Assembly: GCA_012184525.1 (NCBI GenBank)
Contig: WOFQ01000014.1
Coordinates: 558,001-622,000 of the forward strand
Source of the DNA: Xenoacremonium recifei
Lineage: Eukaryota > Ascomycota > Sordariomycetes > Hypocreales > Nectriaceae
Reading direction: 5' to 3'
DNA length: 64,000 nt
The position numbers were made by a program, and so were the translations under genes. Positions 33,913-45,965 of this stretch are shown here, piece after piece. The notes below the pieces were generated by a model. The model was not told the origin of the DNA. It made no database searches and was given only the letters and a program-made list of their open reading frames with translations. The first letter of the stretch is position 1. Each line of letters starts with the position of its first letter.

Positions 33913-34273
33913 AAGAGAGAGAAGTAGCTGTATAATTACATTGGGTGGGATTCCTTGAATATTGTGTTTGCAAAGCATTCAGGCGTGGCGTTTGGGGCAG
34001 AAAAGGAGGTTAAGTTCATCATAAAGAAGATCATATATCATACCCTGTACATGAGCAACGAACATATTCCAAAAGAGTTGTTATTCATCGTGTGCTAGCA
34101 AGGACAGGCAGTGTTGCAACAGTGCTTGAAAACATAGAATATTGTGTGAAACACGAGAAAAAACACCGAAGACCAACCAACCAACAACGCCGGCTTTCAT
34201 TTCCAAGAACCTGCCCAAACGAACGCTTTGCTTTCAATCCTAAACGTAAAAAAAAAAGTCCCCAAAAGCACCC
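33913..34273. other. convergent 3' flanks
   Basis: Tail-to-tail gap between the Frag1/Sfk1-like gene and EIS1. No gene or convincing snoRNA is seen. Confidence 0.55.
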
Positions 34274-36602
34274 TTACTGGTCAAACCTCTCTCGAAACCG
34301 GGAATCCCGCGTTGGGCTGCTACTTGTACGCGCGGCTGAGTCTGCAATCGGTCGGGGCGGACTCAGCGGTGTCAAGGTAGCATCGCCGAAGCTCTCAAAA
34401 CCTGCCGGACGCTCATCATCTTCATCATCCGATGAGCTCACGGGACTTACGCCCCGAGAGTCTTGCGGTGCCGCTTTGTCTGTTGATTCGGGATCTGCAC
34501 TTCTTCCAGCGAGAGCAACATCTCGCATGCTGGTTGGGCGATTGTCGAGACTTGTCGTGCTTCGATTCAGTCCCGACTCTCGGAGAGCAGCTCCTCCCAA
34601 GAAGCTGCGTCGATGTTCGGCCGGCTTATCCTGCTCGCTGACCGATTTCCCTCTCGAGAAGCGGTTTTTGATCCATCCCTTGACCCTAGACGTCGGCGAA
34701 GTCCCGGGCTCAGATGATTTGCGTTGCTCGCCATCGCCTGTTTCCATGTCGTCAACAGCTCCCTCACCAGTGGGTGTCTCATGGTGAGCCTCGGTATCGT
34801 TGTCTACGCCGTGCTCCTGAGTTACGACTCCAGTATCGACAGCGGGCTTCTTCGGCTTCTCGTCCTTGGCTTGCCGCTTCTGCTCTGCCTTGAGCGCCTT
34901 CTCCTCATCCTTTCGGGCTTGCTCTTCGAGTTTCTCCTGCTTTCGTTTGGCTTTTTCCTCTTGCTTCTCTTGCTCTGTGAACAAACCTTGTTAGTATGCC
35001 TTTTGGTAATTTTTATGCTCTTGGTATGTGAAACTTACCCCTGATCTTCCTGTTAATGTCCTTGATTTCCCGATCTCGAGCCTTCTGCTTTTCTTCTTCC
35101 GCCTTCTTAGCCTCTGCTTCCAATCGGGCCGCCGTCTGGCGTTCGCGTTCAACCTCGGCCTTTTCGTTGATGTCGTCCAACACCGGCTGCACTCTTCTCG
35201 AAGCGATGGCATCAACCTCACTCGGATCCATGAATTTGCCAGCGCCGAGATCAATCTTGCCCTTGTGCTCATTTCGAGAATCGCTGTTGGCCTGAGCAGT
35301 TTGATGAGCCCTGACCTCCCACTCTGAAATCATGGTTGGGTTGACCATGCCCGTCTCGTCCTTGACTTTCTTGTCCATGCCAAGGAGTTGTGCTTTCACA
35401 TTCCGTTGCGCAGCAGCCAGAACCGCATCCCTGTCTTGCTGTCGTTTCTTATGGTCGACCTTTGAAAGCTTGTCGGAGAACATGGACATTTGTTGGCGAA
35501 TCTTCTCAGACTGTTCGCGATCGTCCAAGTCTCCATCACTAGAGGCTCTACGACGCAGCTTCTTGGTAATCGAAAACCGGCGTCGAGGTGAAGATGCATT
35601 GCCATAATATTCCTGATAGTCGCGGCCCTTTTGGTGTTCATCTTGGAGCTTGGCTAGCCGTTCTTGGGCCTGTTTGAAAGCGGCCTCCTGCAAGTTGATG
35701 TAGGGCTTAACTTCTGTGGTCTCTTGGCCATGGGCCGCTTTCGTCTGCTCGACTATCTTTTGTTGTTGAGTGTACATTTTTCTGGCCATGGCCACTGCAG
35801 TGGCATGTAGTTTCTCGTTGTTTTCTTGTTCGTCAACTTCGGGCTTCACAGGTGGATGGGAGGTGAACATGTTGCGAGTCATTGTAGTGACTGGCACAGC
35901 GCCGGCGCCCTCAGCTGGTGATTTTGGTTTGAGAGAGGCCTTATGCGCCAGGGTAGCACCGCTGAGGGCGTTTGAGGCGGCCATGGATTCGCCGGGATAT
36001 GTTTCTTTGGCTGGAAGTTGAGCGGGTGTCGAGATGGCTCGTCGTCTCGTCACCTGCATAGCTCCCTTCGCCGCTGCTAGGGACCTCTGACTTTCTGAGG
36101 TCGGTGTTGCTGTAGATTTCGTGTAGTCAATTGTTTTGAGAGAGTTAGTTCGGCTCGAATTAAATGCCTGGGTAGCGGCTGAGTTCCCAAACCCGTCTTG
36201 ATGATTTTTCGTAGCAGGTGACTTATTGACGGAATTGGCGGAGCCCACGGCGAGGAGGGCAGCTCGTGTTGGAGCCGGCGTAGAGGACGGTTCCCATGCG
36301 GGCGCCATTTTGTAATTCTTGGCCAGTACGGCAGCGGCAGACGCTGATGATGTCTTGTCGGGCTTCCAGGGCTCTATGGCTTTTTGGCTGGACCATCCGA
36401 GAGAGGCAGCAGCACTTGCAGCAGCACCGTCTGCGCGGAGACCGCTAGACGGATAGCTAGGAAGATCGCGGGGACTCGCGTATTTGAGCCTCCCAGTGTT
36501 CTGCACTGCTGACATGTCAAAATCAGGGTACCAAAGCGACAGTGCCGGGGGCACCGGGGAGGTGCAGCTACCTGAGGGCGACTTTGCGGTGGTCTCCATC
36601 AT
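34274..36602 (-). CDS. EIS1: Eisosome protein 1-like
   Basis: Three exons, 36572-36602, 35039-36508 and 34274-34974 (introns 63 and 64 bp), give 733 residues. A tiny first exon encodes MMETTAKSPS. The conserved head follows: GRLKYASPRDLPSYPSSGL, ASAAASLGW and the EPWKPDK block. The middle contains the family motif MARKMYTQQQ and a long charged coiled coil (about 330-560) that crosses the last intron (KDINRKIR|EQEKQEE). The C-terminus is acidic, Ser-rich and disordered. Eis1 associates with eisosomes, the furrow-like plasma-membrane domains. A single long exon with small flanking exons is typical. Confidence 0.88.
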
Positions 36603-37929
36603 GGTTGGTTGGTGATGACGGGACTGTAGGCAGGATCCCGTGAAAGTGGGCGGAGGGGGTGAGAGCGAGCTCTGCCCAGTGCCAGGCAATCAACCAATGC
36701 AACCCAGATGGGCAGGCGAGTGGTCGTTTCGGGGAGCCGGTGGGCGACTTTCGGTGGACTGTGGGAGGATCGAAGGGGGTGATCTTGAGCTCAGCGATTC
36801 GCGGGCATTGGCGTCTTGCTTGCTGGGTTCGTCATCCAGGAAGCCCCGTGATGATGCGCCAGGGATGCTGGGGTCTGTGGAGATGTTGTAAACGTAGGAT
36901 GCTGTCGTCAGGCCAAGCAGGAGGGAAAAGAAATACTAAGATGGAGAGGAGGGTGGCAGTATGCTGGTATAAGAATGATTACAGGATGAGCGAGAGATAG
37001 AGAGATAGTCCGAGAGCTAGAGAGGGGCCGAACCAGGCGCAGAGCAACGGCCAACGGTTGAAGCAAGGTCTAAGATAGTTCGCATTGAGGCTGGCGACGA
37101 TGATGGCGTTGACCCGTGAACAAGCTGAGGCGCAACCACGCAACTACGTAAGGGGAGCTCTTGCCATGCGCGAGACCTGAGGCGCTCTACCACGGGCCTA
37201 TTGGGGGCTGACGTCATGAGACCCTCGATGATGATCTCAAGTGGCATGCGCCCAGCGATGATTGCTAAATTGGGAAAAGCCCCCCCGCGGAGGCACAGTG
37301 CGCACAGTGTAGGGCGATCGGGGCCGAAGTCGCGCTATGTCTCAAGACGGGTGATCGTCTCACCGTCTCAGCTACCAACCCTACCAACCAAACCAACCTG
37401 CATCATCAATCTGCCCTTGTGTCTGCTTTCGTGCAGTTATGGAGAGTGTGTAGAGTCTCTTTGAGCTATCAATTCGCACTGTCCGCCTGCACGATTTGCT
37501 ACCAGAAAACCTTTAGCCCGAGGATCTCAGCTCGACTGGGGGGCCGGCTCCAAGCCACTCGGACGGTTCTCCAACTCTGCCAACTGCATCCGGTCAGGCT
37601 TGGAATGCCCAATTACGTACCTCCAGCCTGCGGTGAAGCAATTGACGTCCACATTTAGTGTCTCAAACACGACTATCGACTCCGAAGAGCGTCAGGGCCC
37701 CGTCTCCTCTCCGGGCACTTGGAGCAGGATCTAATTTAGGTGGTGGTGCTTGCGGGGAACGCTGTGAACGAGCTGAGTAAGATCTTTAATAATCTCGAGG
37801 TGAAACAACGGTTGAACGCTGACGCCAGGAGAACTGCGGCTGTTCTGGTTGCTCTTAAAACGCGAACTATTTGATATCGCTAGCCTCAGAAGTGCTATTT
37901 AAAGACCTGGCCTTCTAATAGCCTTGCTC
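36603..37929. other. bidirectional intergenic region
   Basis: Head-to-head gap between EIS1 (-) and the phosphatase gene (+). It contains purine-rich AGAGATAG-type stretches near 36995-37020. A minus-strand segment near 37140-37205 resembles a tRNA 5' half but lacks a B box. No gene is supported. Confidence 0.5.
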
Positions 37930-39081
37930 ATGGGTTCCTCTGCCGACCTCCAAAACGTGCTCAATTTTCGAGATGTAGGCAAAACTGTAAATGAGTACCT
38001 CGGCCGGAGGTGAGGCGTTTCAACCTCCTAGCTTCCCAGATACTGACAAGCTTTCTACTTCAGACTCGTTCGTGAAGGTTTACTTTATCGTTCAGCCCGT
38101 CTAGGTAGTCGATGCCCTGAGTCCTCTTGCACTTCCAATCTGACCCGCCTTGCATGGAGCAGATGATGCGACGCTGGATGACCGTGAGCACATTAGAGAT
38201 GTGCTCGATATCAGAACAGTCATTGACTTACGCACGAAGTATTACCGGCATTGGTCTTGTTATTCACGGAAAAGAAGCTCTTACAAGGAATAGGACCGAG
38301 CACCTCACTCAAGCGAAGAAACGAGATGTGCAACAGCGGAGTCCGACACTTCTCAAAACGAACCCTGCTCTTGCGGAACCCTTGCATATAGATGGCTTGG
38401 AATACCACGAGATAAAACTCACAGGTCGGCCATTCGAATTGTTTCTCTTGAAACAACTGTCGTGGTGGGACCTCTTGTTAGCCTTCCCATTTGGATGCCA
38501 CTCTGACCGCTCAACACTCGCTGACATTCACAGACGGTTCTTGTGTCTTTTCGTTTGTGGATATCGGATGCAGGCTATTAGCATTATCGGTCAAAATGTG
38601 ATGCTGCCCCGAGGTCTTGTCGGGCTTGGTCTTGATACACTCGATCAATCTACCGCCGAGATTCGCCAGACACTTAGCCTGTACACCACGTCTGACGCAT
38701 TGCCATCTGTTGTCCACTGCACACAGGGAAAGGATCGCACTGGTAAGTAATGGCTTCCTCTGAGCTGTATCAGTTCAGCGCTCACATTTGTAAACAGGCC
38801 TCATAATTTCACTCGTGCTCATGATACTGGGTGTACCTATTCCCGCTATCGAGTATGACTACTCATTGACAGATGCTGCTCTCATTCCTGAACGTGAAGA
38901 GAGACTGGTAGAAATCCATGAGATCGGCCTCACAGATGACTGGGCCGATACGGCTAGTGATATGATTTCTAGAACGGAACAGCATCTTGATGACACTTAT
39001 GGCGGGCTCAGCTCTTACTTGGATCACATCAGATTCGGAGAAGAAGACAGAGCCAAGGTCCGAGACCTTCTCTTATACTGA
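37930..39081 (+). CDS. Protein-tyrosine phosphatase, fungal Y_phosphatase3-type
   Basis: Six exons: 37930-38009, 38064-38104, 38163-38238, 38294-38476, 38534-38742 and 38798-39081, giving 290 residues with all phases closing. N-terminal NVLNFRDVGKTVNEYLG and LVREGLLYRSARLDDAT are the usual family opening. IRTVIDLRTKTEH follows across an intron. The catalytic CX5R loop is HCTQGKDRTG with Cys and Arg present; its final Gly is completed by the last intron. The C-terminal half (YDYSLTDAALIPEREERL) is conserved in this family. Such enzymes are dual-specificity or phosphoinositide-type phosphatases; the substrate is unknown. Intron 4 (38477-38533, 57 bp) has no stop and keeps frame. The gene ends 78 bp from the opposing TRM140 stop, so 3' ends probably overlap. 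Confidence 0.88.
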
Positions 39082-39159
39082 GCATTATAATGTATTATTA
39101 TTGAGCATCATGGTAGTTTGGAAGATCTGAAATAAGGATGATGTTGAAAGTCTTGTGAT

Positions 39160-40441
39160 TTATTTCTTTCTAAAACGGCCTTGCAGCCAGCATCTGTACA
39201 TCTTGATCTTTTCAGCTCTATTCACGAGCAAACGCCGATCAACGCCAAGATTCTCAACCTCAAATAGAGGAACAATCTCATCTGGTTGAGCTTCTGTTTT
39301 CTCTCCGGACCAAATGTCGGCTAGTTCGTCTCTATCGAAGAAATATACTCGGGTACCGTCGCCGCGTATATAGAAATTCTCCTCAAGATATCTGTTCTTA
39401 CGGAACCGGACCTGGGCTAGGTCTCCTCTTCCATAGTCTCGGAAGCAGACCAGGCCTCCCGGTTTGAGGACTCGGTGGACGTTGCGCACAGCTTGTGCCC
39501 ACTGGTTGGGGTTGAGGGCGGAGAAAATGAAAATGAGGATAGCAACGTCTACAGTACCCTCCTCGATATCGGGCGGTAAGCTATCACTGGTGACGTCCCA
39601 TACGTCAGCTTGGATGGAAGGCGTGTTGTACCCTTCGTGATTGCGCATGACTTCTACGGCGGTTTTTGAGTAGTCGCAAGCATGGATCTTCAGGTCAGGG
39701 TTCTTGTTCTCTGCCAGGATGGGAAATGCAGTGTTGCCGGCGCCTGCGCCGATCTCCAGAATGACCTTACGGCCAGCGTCTGCTTTGGTGACCTCTTCAA
39801 GGATTGGAAACTCTTGTTGAAGCCACTTCCTATTCTTGAAAAAGTTGGAAGCGTTGTTCTTGTAGAATAGATTCCACCATTTCGCGGGATCTGTGTTGAA
39901 TTTTCCTGAGTGCCGGGTTAGCAGCTGATTGGAGCCATGAGTGAGCGAGAAAAATGAATTATAAAAGCTGTTGATCAGATGGGGGTGAAAGACTATATTG
40001 AAGGTTTGTTTTCATCATAATTTTTCAGATGAACTATGCATTTGGAATTATATCATCATACAACAAGGGTGGAGGAAGGAAATCAGGATTAGAAAGTGAC
40101 TCACTCTTCTCGAAATCGGAGACTGGGTGTTGGCGTTGCTTCGCGTACTGCTGCTCGGCGTATTGCTTGTACGCATCGTCAGTCTCGACATGATCCCAAG
40201 CATTGAACTCGAAAACATCGTCTTCTGCAGAAAGATATCGGCTGCCAAACTGGAAGGGATCACTCCGCTTCAGGTTCGTGGCTGGGTCATGGGATCGATG
40301 GGGAGGGACCTCGACAGCTGGATCTTCTGGAGCCTGGGCAGTCTGGACTTCCGAGACTTGCAATGCGGCCAACTTCTCGACAGGGACTGTTTCGACAGGC
40401 ACTTCCGCGGGAGCATCCCCGTCAGGTGTTATTGATGTCAT
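39160..40441 (-). CDS. TRM140: tRNA (cytosine-32) N3-methyltransferase, Trm140/ABP140 type
   Basis: Two exons, 40105-40441 and 39160-39905, give 360 residues. The N-terminus is acidic and low complexity up to about residue 70. DPFQFGSRYLSAEDDVFEFNAWDHVE then begins the Trm140 head. Exon 2 opens with FNTDPAKWWNLFYKNNASNFFK. The SAM-binding motif is EIGAGAGNTAFP, followed by HACDYS and the late motif RVLKPGGLVCFRDYGRGD. The family makes m3C32 in tRNA-Thr/Ser in the cytosol. The frame stays open to an upstream ATG at 40558, which could make a longer, possibly organellar form. The intron (39906-40104) is 199 bp, three to four times the window norm, and contains a box C/D snoRNA. Confidence 0.93.
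39969..40065 (-). ncRNA. snR60: intronic box C/D snoRNA, snR60/SNORD80-like
   Basis: Read on the minus strand inside the TRM140 intron. The order is 5' stem TGTTG, box C ATGATGA (40053-40059), guide, box D' CTGA (40025-40028), box C' ATGATGA (40012-40018), guide, box D CTGA (39975-39978) and 3' stem CAACA. The two stem arms are perfectly complementary and one base outside the boxes. The guide before D' contains GCATAGTTCA, complementary to the 25S rRNA segment UGAACUAUGC. The guide before D (TAGTCTTTCACCCCCAT) pairs, with two mismatches, to the conserved AUAGGGGCGAAAGACUA segment. From memory these are the two targets of yeast snR60 and vertebrate SNORD80, and counting five bases from each box lands on A and G as in that family. 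Expected role: guiding 2'-O-methylation in the nucleolus. Confidence 0.9.
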
Positions 40442-40848
40442 GATGGGATCTGCTGGCCCGTGGAAATTTTCTGCGGAGTCCAAGCAGAGACAGGCTCTGT
40501 GAGTTTGAGAGGAAAGAAGGAAAGAAAGTCCATGAGGGCAAGAAAAATTTCCTAGCAAAGACAGTTCGACACACGCTGTGGGGGGACCATGGACGAATTT
40601 TATTGGACGGGTCTTCGGAGCCGGAATTTGAATCCACCGTCCATCGAAGCTTTGGAGCTTCCTCCACTATAGCCAATCATGGCGAGCTGCCACAGAACAT
40701 GTTGACCTGCTTCAACGTCTCTTCGCAAAGCAGACCCCTGTGACGCTGTCATTCCCTTGCCTTCATCAACAACTTCGACATATGATACGATCCATTACGA
40801 GCGGTATCGAGTGATCTAAGCGACGAAAATACGAAGAATCTCGGCACG
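40442..40848. other. bidirectional promoter region
   Basis: Head-to-head gap between TRM140 (-) and EMC2 (+). It includes the in-frame upstream ATG of TRM140 (40558). No other feature is seen. Confidence 0.5.
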
Positions 40849-41982
40849 ATGGCCCCTCCTTCCCTCGTGCAGCCGCAAGGCCACCTATCCCCAGCCGAAG
40901 CGCTCCAGCTTGCGCAACAAGCACCGGCCATTTTGCGAAACAATCCCAAAGCTATCTCGTCGTCGCCACTCCAATCGCTTTTCTCCTCTCCCGAGACCGC
41001 CGACCTATGGAACATCTACGAGAACCTTATATTGTCATGCCTGCGAACTGGCGATGACGAAGCGGCGCACCAGTGTCTCGAGAGGCTGGTGTTGCGATTC
41101 GGAAACGAGAACGAGAGAGTGATGGCATTGATGGGTCTTATGAAAGAGGCAGAAGCAGACAACCACAACGAACTGTCGGAGGTCCTCAAGGAGTACGAGG
41201 AAATCCTCGAAGCGAACCCAGCAAACATTGTGAGGAAACATGGGTACTTACCATCACGTAATGAAACGCTGACCAGAGTAGCCTGTTGCAAAGCGCCGTG
41301 TCGCGTTGCTCCGATCTATGGGCAAGGTTTCCGACTCGATTTCTTGCCTGATTGCGCTCTTGGATTTCAACCCAACTGATGCGGAGGCTTGGGCAGAGCT
41401 CTCTGACATGTACCTATCCCAAGGGTTGTATTCTCAAGCCATATACGCACTTGAGGAGGTCTTGATCGTGTCTCCCAACGCTTGGAATGTACGTGCGATG
41501 GAATATTTCAGATTAAGCCTAGTATTGATGACTTGTGTATAGATTCACGCCCGTCTGGGTGAGATTTCGCTGATGGCTGCCAACACATCAGCCGAAGGGT
41601 CCACTCAGAAGCATCTGGCTGAAGCCTTGAAACGGTTCTGCCGGAGCATCGAACTTTGCGAAGACTATTTACGAGGTTATTACGGGCTTAAGAAGGTATG
41701 GCACATAATCTACGGAGTAAAGTGCCGCATCTGACCTGATTCTAGGTCACCGATCAACTCCTAAGCGAGACTGCGAAGCTTAAGAAGCAAACGGAGGGTG
41801 ATGGCTTTGCCTTGCCGCAACAACAAACAATCGAGAAACTTAATCAAGTGGCGACGTCCAAGCTAGCTGAAATTGTACGCCGGTATGTGGCGCAAGAACG
41901 CCTTTGGCAAGGGTACGATGCAGATGAGATTGCTGCGGCTCAGCAACTACTGGGCAAGTCGGTGGCTGAGATGGTGCGGTGA
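40849..41982 (+). CDS. EMC2: ER membrane protein complex subunit 2
   Basis: Four exons, 40849-41229, 41282-41488, 41543-41695 and 41746-41982, all phase 0, give 325 residues. Introns are 52, 54 and 50 bp. TPR-like helical pairs run through the middle; the clearest is AEAWAELSDMYLSQGLYSQAIYALEEVLIVSP (about 150-180), followed by IHARLGEISLMAA. The C-terminal region ends LLGKSVAEMVR. This matches Emc2/TTC35, the cytosolic TPR subunit of the EMC insertase for tail-anchored and multipass ER membrane proteins. Length fits the family (about 300). Confidence 0.93.
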
Positions 41983-44900
41983 GAAGAGAGCCTATAGGTC
42001 GCGGGCTGCACAATATCCAGTGACTTCTGGGCTATGCCGGAGTAATCTGCAGCCATATTAGGGCGACAACCATCAAAGGGCATCTGGATTCACGGGCCGT
42101 CACGATGAACGGAAACCCCTGGCTAAAGAGGCCTCTGACCAGCATGTGTGGGAAATGGCGGCTGGTGCAAGACATGGCGGGCAAGTTGACGCCTTACGGA
42201 GGAGGCGACTGGAGTCGAGTTGGGCACCCAGCACGTGGCGCCACTCGAGCATGAGTGGCGGGGGAAGGCGGATGAGAGGTCTTTGGTGGTGGAGCAGGAG
42301 GGCATCGACTAAGACGATCTCTCGATTGATCAGCGGTGTTGGAGGAGGAGCCGACAGGTTTTTGAGGTGGAAGTTTCTGGGTCTGCTTCTGCGTGTTTCA
42401 AGTGAGGAAGATAAACGGGGATATTGGGCGCAAAGGTCGTTACACTTGGGTTTTTTTTTCGGGTCTGAATAGCAAGCGGCAACGGATCTCGCGAGATGCA
42501 GTGTATATGAGTCAAAAAGCGGGCTCAGTGAAGCCATCCCCAACTCCCGACTGCTCACGGAGCGCTACGACCACTTATTGGGCGCGATGCACATAATCAC
42601 TATTGACTTGTTTGCTTCGGAATCCACATGGTCTGTAAACCCCGGTGATAGATGCAAACTCGATTGGTGCCCGCCTGACCGAGTTGAGCGGAACGTCAGG
42701 AAGGTTATGCATGGCTGGCGACTTGCGCGTCCCTCACGAGCATTCGGAGCAAATCATCAAGCACTAAGGGCAATGGTGTCGAATCACGGCCATCCAGAAA
42801 ATGCGGATTCCGTCAAAATAAGCCTCAAATATTGCTTGGTCTCTCGTTAGACGCATGCTGACGAGCCAATTGGCATTGACCCGGGAGAGCAGGTTGCAGA
42901 GTGGCCGTGTAAGTCAAGCTCGAACGCGCACCGCCCAAATCGATCACCGGCTGATTGGGTGTGGCATGGTAGGGATTATGCAGTGTCGGATGCGGCAAGT
43001 CTGCTGGTGAGCTGGCTGCTATTATTGCATGTACCGGTCCTAGCGATGGATACGAAAGACGACAATGAGTCAAGACCAGTCGGTAGATGATGACAGAAGC
43101 GCTGCTGTCGCGATTAGGCCTCAACGGGTACCAGCCTGAGAGACATTGGGCCGCATTCACGTCCGCTCCCGGCTACAGTACCAGGGGCGTTGCATAGACG
43201 AGCCGGGCACTGTATCGTTGATCCAGAATGTGAAGATAAGAAGAGGGGATCGTGACACTGTGTGCGGGTTTGAGTTGAGTATTGGAATGCTGAAGTTGTG
43301 ACAGACAAGACTGTGGTGAGACTTTCGTTTCGTTTCGCCTCTGTCTGCCAGGCTTTGTTTGTCTTGTTAGCAGGGAGCGATCTCGCTTATTCCCGTTCCC
43401 GCCACGGCCCCGGAGGCGTTCTCTGCCCAACGGTTGGACCATTGGAAACCTTGATCAACGCCGTGTGAATAGAAGAAATAGCCTTTCGGACCGTTCCGTC
43501 CCTTGTATGGAGACCTCAGAACAACATCAAAGCCAGGGGAAAGCTGGCCGAACAGAGGATGTGCTTCCCGAGGAGACTCACTGTAAGTTAGCTGGGGACT
43601 CCTGCTGACCGAGGACCATCTACAGTTTCGGCTCTCGTTGCCTGGGGTTCTGGTCCCGAATTGTGAGGCCGCATTTGCTAGTTCAGAACCGTCCAAATCC
43701 AGCGACGAGCTTCAACAGCCCGCTCCGGTTGCAACGGGAAACTTATGACAACCTCTCCTAGCCCGTAAATCGACACGGTTGCCTGCATCCATGAGGAGAT
43801 GAGACTCTGCAGGCCGCCTTCCACCTCAAACTGCCAGACCGAGACCGGTGATACAGACCGAGCTGTTATAAAAGCCCCCCTCTCGCAGGGCCAAGTGGAC
43901 GGGAGGGAGGGAGCACTGGCCTCTCACTGCTGGTTTGCCTTACCAGCCCAGTACCGGACGGGATTTGAGGTGGACTTAGGTTGGGCTGAGCCAGCGGCTG
44001 CCCTGCTCTGCTGTGTTGTCTCGGCTTCGTTTCTTTTTTTTTTCTCCCCCCCTTCCTTCCCGCCCTGCCTGGACCCCTCCATCGCTCAGACCCTTCCTTC
44101 CTTCCTTTTCGACAACTTTTCTCTTGCTCGCTCGCTTTCGCTTTTGCTATCCCACCATCACTTGCCGTCGCCTCGTGCAATCGCTCCCGGAAAAAGTAAC
44201 GGCAAACCCTCGCTTTTCCTTTTTACAGTGCGTTGCCCTAACGCTCGCTCAGCCCCCTTCTACAGGCCGCCGCTGCATTTCCCCGAGAGACGTTGGTCAG
44301 TCACAGGGCCAGCCCAGGTCGATCCGATCCAACCTGAAGTAGCAGGAAGCAGCAAACAAACAGCCGGAACCCCGCCATTCCATCCATCCATCCATCCATC
44401 TCACCTCCCGCCCTCGCTCCGACAGAGTGCGACATACAACCACCATCACTAAACCTCCACTGCCGAGCTTTGGCTTTCCGCTAGTCGCGGCATCATCGCA
44501 AGAGTGTAAGTCTTGTCCTTCTGTTACTACATGTCACCATTGCATTGTCATGCATGCATGCACCTCTCCCCTTGTCGATCTGCCTGCTGCCCTCTCTCTC
44601 TCTGCCTTTCTGCCTGCCTCAGTCTCCCCACACTGGCATTTGCTTGAGCCCGGTTCTTTCATCCATGGTCCACCAGCGCTGGCCGATGTGACGATGGACG
44701 ATGGCACGGCTGTATCTGCCCTCTCCCTTCTTGTCCCGCCTCGGCCTTTCACATCGCCGTCGACTTCTAGGATGTTCCATCAGGCCTCTTCCCAGTCCCC
44801 ACTACCGCTGCTCGGGCATCCTAGCCCTGCCCTGCCTGCCCTGGGATCCGGTGCGTGGGATCATCGGCTGCCGGCGACGGCGCAGTGCAGCAGCAGCACA

Positions 44901-45965
44901 GTGCCTGTGGATGCTCCGGGGCAGGCGACTAACAGAGGGGACTTGGGACCAGAGAGACCGGGGGTTCCTGGGGCCAGGCGGCTGAGAAAACCCAGATGCA
45001 TCGACCAGCGACAGGGATGCGCTGAGCAGGCACCGCAGGCCAGGCCAGGCTTATTCGGCTCATGGGCGAGCCAGCGCCTAAACGGGACCCAGGCATGACC
45101 CTTCAACCCTGGCGCTGGGAGGATGGCATCGGACGGCCTTGATCCAAGCCTGGCTGTGCTGCTGGGGCCTGCTGCTGTCTGTCTGTCTGACTGGACTGAC
45201 TTGCCCCTCCGCGGGCTCTGCACCGCCAATCTTGTCCAAACCTCCCCCCCTCTTGATGCTTTGCTGACTGACCATCGCTCTCTTAGTTGTCTCTGCTAGT
45301 GCCCGCTTGTCGCAGTCCGCGTTCCTCGTGTGTTTACTTTCTCGGCCGCCCCCAATCTACCCTACCGTCTCAGCCGCCTCGTCCCGATCCCATTGCGCTG
45401 TTTCAGCTCCGTCACTGGGCTGTCGCTGTCTGGAATCCCATAAATACGATCTAGACCCCCCCTCCTCTTCTCACCGCCGATCGCCCTTCGCGCTTTTCTG
45501 CCCGCAAGGCACCCCGAATCCCGTCCATCTCCCTCGCTTGCGCCTGGTCTCGACGCAAGCTTGGCCTGGGATAAGCAGTTCGCCGGCTACGCTTCACACC
45601 AGGCTCCCTGGCTACCTTACACCGAATCGCCAAGTTTCGCCCGTCTTACTTACACCTTCGGTGACTGGCCCGAATCTCCCTCCCCCGCGACCCTCGCTCG
45701 CTTCTGTGGCGCACACCAAACAACCCCTCACCTCAGTCGCGCAAGTCCAATTCCTCCTCGCCACGACCCTGTCCACCCTCGCACCGGTCTGATTCTGTCA
45801 ACACATCGTCGTCCACAGTTGGTACGCAATTCTGGTTGCTCCGGGACGCCGTCGTTGAACCTATTTGTTCGATCATTTCTTGCGCCTTCACCTCCCCCTC
45901 TCCTCGTTCCGGTCTTCTTCGAAGATCGTCGTGAGTCGCATTAAACAAGACTCTCATCGTCTGCT
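41983..45965. other. long intergenic region, pyrimidine-rich toward 3' end
   Basis: A gap of 4 kb. Up to about 43.7 kb the sequence is mixed and no frame shows a domain. From 43.8 kb it is very C/T-rich, with a CATC x5 repeat at 44381-44400 and many overlapping low-complexity frames. This is typical of a fungal promoter plus long 5' leader, presumably for the coiled-coil gene downstream. A GTAAGT at 44506 may start a leader intron. Confidence 0.5.
44381..44400. repeat. CATC microsatellite
   Basis: Five consecutive CATC units in the pyrimidine-rich leader region. Confidence 0.9.

Noticed and set aside
33979..34022. possible minus-strand C/D pair near the Sfk1-like 3' end
   Set aside because: No terminal stem and too short for a full snoRNA; likely chance.
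37140..37205. tRNA-like string on the minus strand (TGGTAGAGCGC)
   Set aside because: It resembles a D-arm/A box, but no T-arm (GGTTCRANNCC) or acceptor stem follows, so it is at best a decayed fragment.
43084..43140. possible C/D snoRNA (ATGATGA with CTGA 45 bp later)
   Set aside because: The flanks are not complementary, no C'/D' pair is present, and it is not in an intron.
43799..45944. several 120-220-codon plus-strand frames
   Set aside because: They overlap each other in low-complexity pyrimidine-rich DNA (Pro/Ser/Leu-rich in all frames), without domains.
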